DNA from: Cylindrospermum sp. NIES-4074
GTDB lineage: Bacteria > Cyanobacteriota > Cyanobacteriia > Cyanobacteriales > Nostocaceae
Length of the DNA stretch: 64,000 nt
NCBI GenBank assembly: GCA_003994795.1
Contig: AP018269.1
Coordinates: 6,103,687-6,167,686, forward strand
Direction of reading: 5' to 3'
Position 1 is the first letter of the stretch. Every line of letters starts with the position of its first letter. The position numbers and the translations under genes were made by a program. The notes below the pieces were generated by a model. The model ran no database searches. It saw only the letters and a program-made list of their open reading frames with translations, and was not told the DNA's origin. Shown here piece by piece: positions 62,907-64,000 of the stretch.

Positions 62907-63131
62907 ATGACTAAACCAAACTTTGACACCATGACCGAGGCAGAATTACGCAGCTATGTTTATGAACATCGAGATGATCAAGAGGCTTTTTACGCATTTG
63001 TGGATCGTTTGCAAGCAAAACCTCGTGGAGTAGTTTATCCTGCATCGATGACACCAGAAGAAATCCACCAAGTAATATTAGAACGGGTTCAGCGGCTACA
63101 AAAATCGCCAGACACCGAAACCACAGCTTAA
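62907..63131 (+). CDS. Small conserved protein (DUF6887-like)
   Basis: A 74-residue acidic protein: MTKPNFDTMTEAELRSYVYE, HRDDQEAFYAFVDRLQAKPR, then PASMTPEEIHQVILERVQRLQ. The MTEAELRSYVxEHRDDxEAFxA pattern is a cyanobacterial small-protein family, often associated with toxin-antitoxin-like pairs, though I see no partner here. ATG at 62907, 8 bases after GGAAATAATT. Confidence 0.7.
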   Translation: MTKPNFDTMTEAELRSYVYEHRDDQEAFYAFVDRLQAKPRGVVYPASMTPEEIHQVILERVQRLQKSPDTETTA

Positions 63132-63200
63132 CATCCCCCCAAATCCTCATGAATTGTTAACGCCGTCCCCCCTCATTTAACGCAAATGGTAGAATTTACA

Positions 63201-63281
63201 CCATGCTAGGGGTGCCTGAAAAACCAGGCTGAGATCAAACCCTTAACACCTGAGTCTGGGTAATACCAGCGGAGGGAAGCT
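63201..63281 (+). promoter_or_regulatory. TPP riboswitch (THI box)
   Basis: The conserved elements are present in order: AGGGGTGCC, GGCTGAGATCA, AACCCTTAACACCTGAGTC, TGGGTAATACCAGCGGAGGG. These match the thiamine pyrophosphate aptamer. It sits just before thiC, so thiC should be repressed when TPP is high. Confidence 0.93.
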
Positions 63282-63301
63282 GTTTATTTGAGGAATTCAA
63301 T

Positions 63302-64000
63302 ATGCGTACAGAATGGATCAACAAGCGACGTGGACACAGCAACGTTTCGCAAATGCACTATGCCCGTCAGGGTGTAATCACCGAAGAAATGCACTACGTC
63401 GCCCAGCGGGAAAACCTGCCAGCGGATCTCATTCGTGATGAAGTAGCGCGGGGGCGGATGATTATCCCTGCCAATATTAATCACACTAACTTAGAACCAA
63501 TGGCGATCGGTATCGCCTCCAAATGTAAAGTCAACGCCAACATCGGCGCATCTCCCAACTCTTCCAACCTACAGGAAGAAGTAGATAAGCTAAACCTAGC
63601 GGTAAAATACGGCGCTGATACCGTGATGGACTTGTCCACAGGGGGCGGAAACTTAGACGAAATTCGCACCGCCATCATTCAAGCTTCACCCGTACCCATT
63701 GGCACAGTACCAGTTTACCAAGCTTTAGAAAGCGTCCACGGCACAATCGAAAATCTTACCGCCGATGACTTTCTCCACATCATCGAAAAACACGCCCAGC
63801 AAGGGGTAGACTATCAAACCATCCACGCGGGAATTTTGATTGAACATTTACCCTTAGTCAGAAGCCGCATTACAGGTATTGTCTCGCGCGGTGGCGGAAT
63901 TTTGGCGCGGTGGATGCTGCATCATCATAAACAAAACCCGCTTTATACGCACTTTAACGACATCATCGAAATTTTTAAAAGATATGATGTTTCCTTCAGT
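63302..64000 (+). CDS. thiC: Phosphomethylpyrimidine synthase ThiC (5' part)
   Basis: The frame runs from ATG 63302 through the window edge, 233 residues visible ([80 protein letters not shown]). ThiC is a radical-SAM enzyme converting AIR to hydroxymethylpyrimidine phosphate in thiamine synthesis; the C-terminal iron-sulfur cysteines lie outside the window. TTTGAGGAATTC precedes the ATG. The TPP riboswitch upstream supports the call. Confidence 0.97.
   Translation, partial: MRTEWINKRRGHSNVSQMHYARQGVITEEMHYVAQRENLPADLIRDEVARGRMIIPANINHTNLEPMAIGIASKCKVNANIGASPNSSNLQEEVDKLNLAVKYGADTVMDLSTGGGNLDEIRTAIIQASPVPIGTVPVYQALESVHGTIENLTADDFLHIIEKHAQQGVDYQTIHAGILIEHLPLVRSRITGIVSRGGGILARWMLHHHKQNPLYTHFNDIIEIFKRYDVSFS

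Overview
The window looks like chromosome from a filamentous, probably heterocyst-forming cyanobacterium of the Nostoc/Anabaena type. The evidence is the many HIP1 octamers (GCGATCGC), heptameric short tandem repeats, many small palindromic and MITE-like elements, and cyanobacterial marker genes: the fused thioredoxin reductase-thioredoxin NTRC, the arginine dihydrolase/ornithine cyclodeaminase AgrE, a glycine-rich RRM protein, and FHA-kinase and PP2C regulators. No rRNA, tRNA, CRISPR array, prophage or intact insertion sequence was recognised by eye.

Layout. 1-9.3 kb: end of a probable 2-oxoglutarate dioxygenase, an M14 carboxypeptidase, an EamA transporter, a small protein behind a CIRCE-like operator, a cyanophycin-synthetase-like ATP-grasp enzyme with a decayed partial copy beside it, an SH3b protein, a TauD-type dioxygenase and a UbiD decarboxylase. 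9.3-19.2 kb: a large VWA protein behind a consensus promoter and long leader, a site-2 protease, a two-gene Na+/solute symporter, a sugar-nucleotide dehydratase, a TPR lipoprotein and an RNase D-like exonuclease. 20-23.1 kb: a secreted three-repeat beta-trefoil lectin, then a fatty acid desaturase divergent from an unusual TetR regulator with a C-terminal domain resembling a dead tyrosine recombinase. Two matching operators lie between them. 23.1-27.8 kb: a three-gene operon of TPR-CHAT protease, small protein and two-TM membrane protein, resembling a caspase-like conflict (defence or cell-death) system.

28-48 kb is mostly housekeeping: AlkA-type glycosylase, RRM protein, GNAT, AgrE, a divergent response regulator/CHASE3 kinase pair, a Uma2 protein, a cell-wall amidase, CTP synthase, a ROK kinase, a peptide-type ABC permease and NTRC. 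48-57.3 kb is a surface-modification locus: a type IV pilin-like protein, two SPINDLY/OGT-type TPR glycosyltransferases and a 1057-residue methyltransferase-GT4-FkbM fusion. Two of these share an extra unnamed module of about 130 residues. 58-61.6 kb carries an FHA-Ser/Thr kinase and a PP2C phosphatase, both with zinc-ribbon-like segments. The right edge has an RluE-type pseudouridine synthase, a truncated Uma2 fragment, a small protein, and a TPP riboswitch in front of thiC, which runs off the window.

The most interesting points are the TetR/recombinase-like regulator with its paired operators, the CHAT three-gene system, the CIRCE-like site away from any chaperone gene, the nearly symmetric lectin, and the shared module in the glycosyltransferase locus. 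Functions come from reading motifs by eye; no database search was run.
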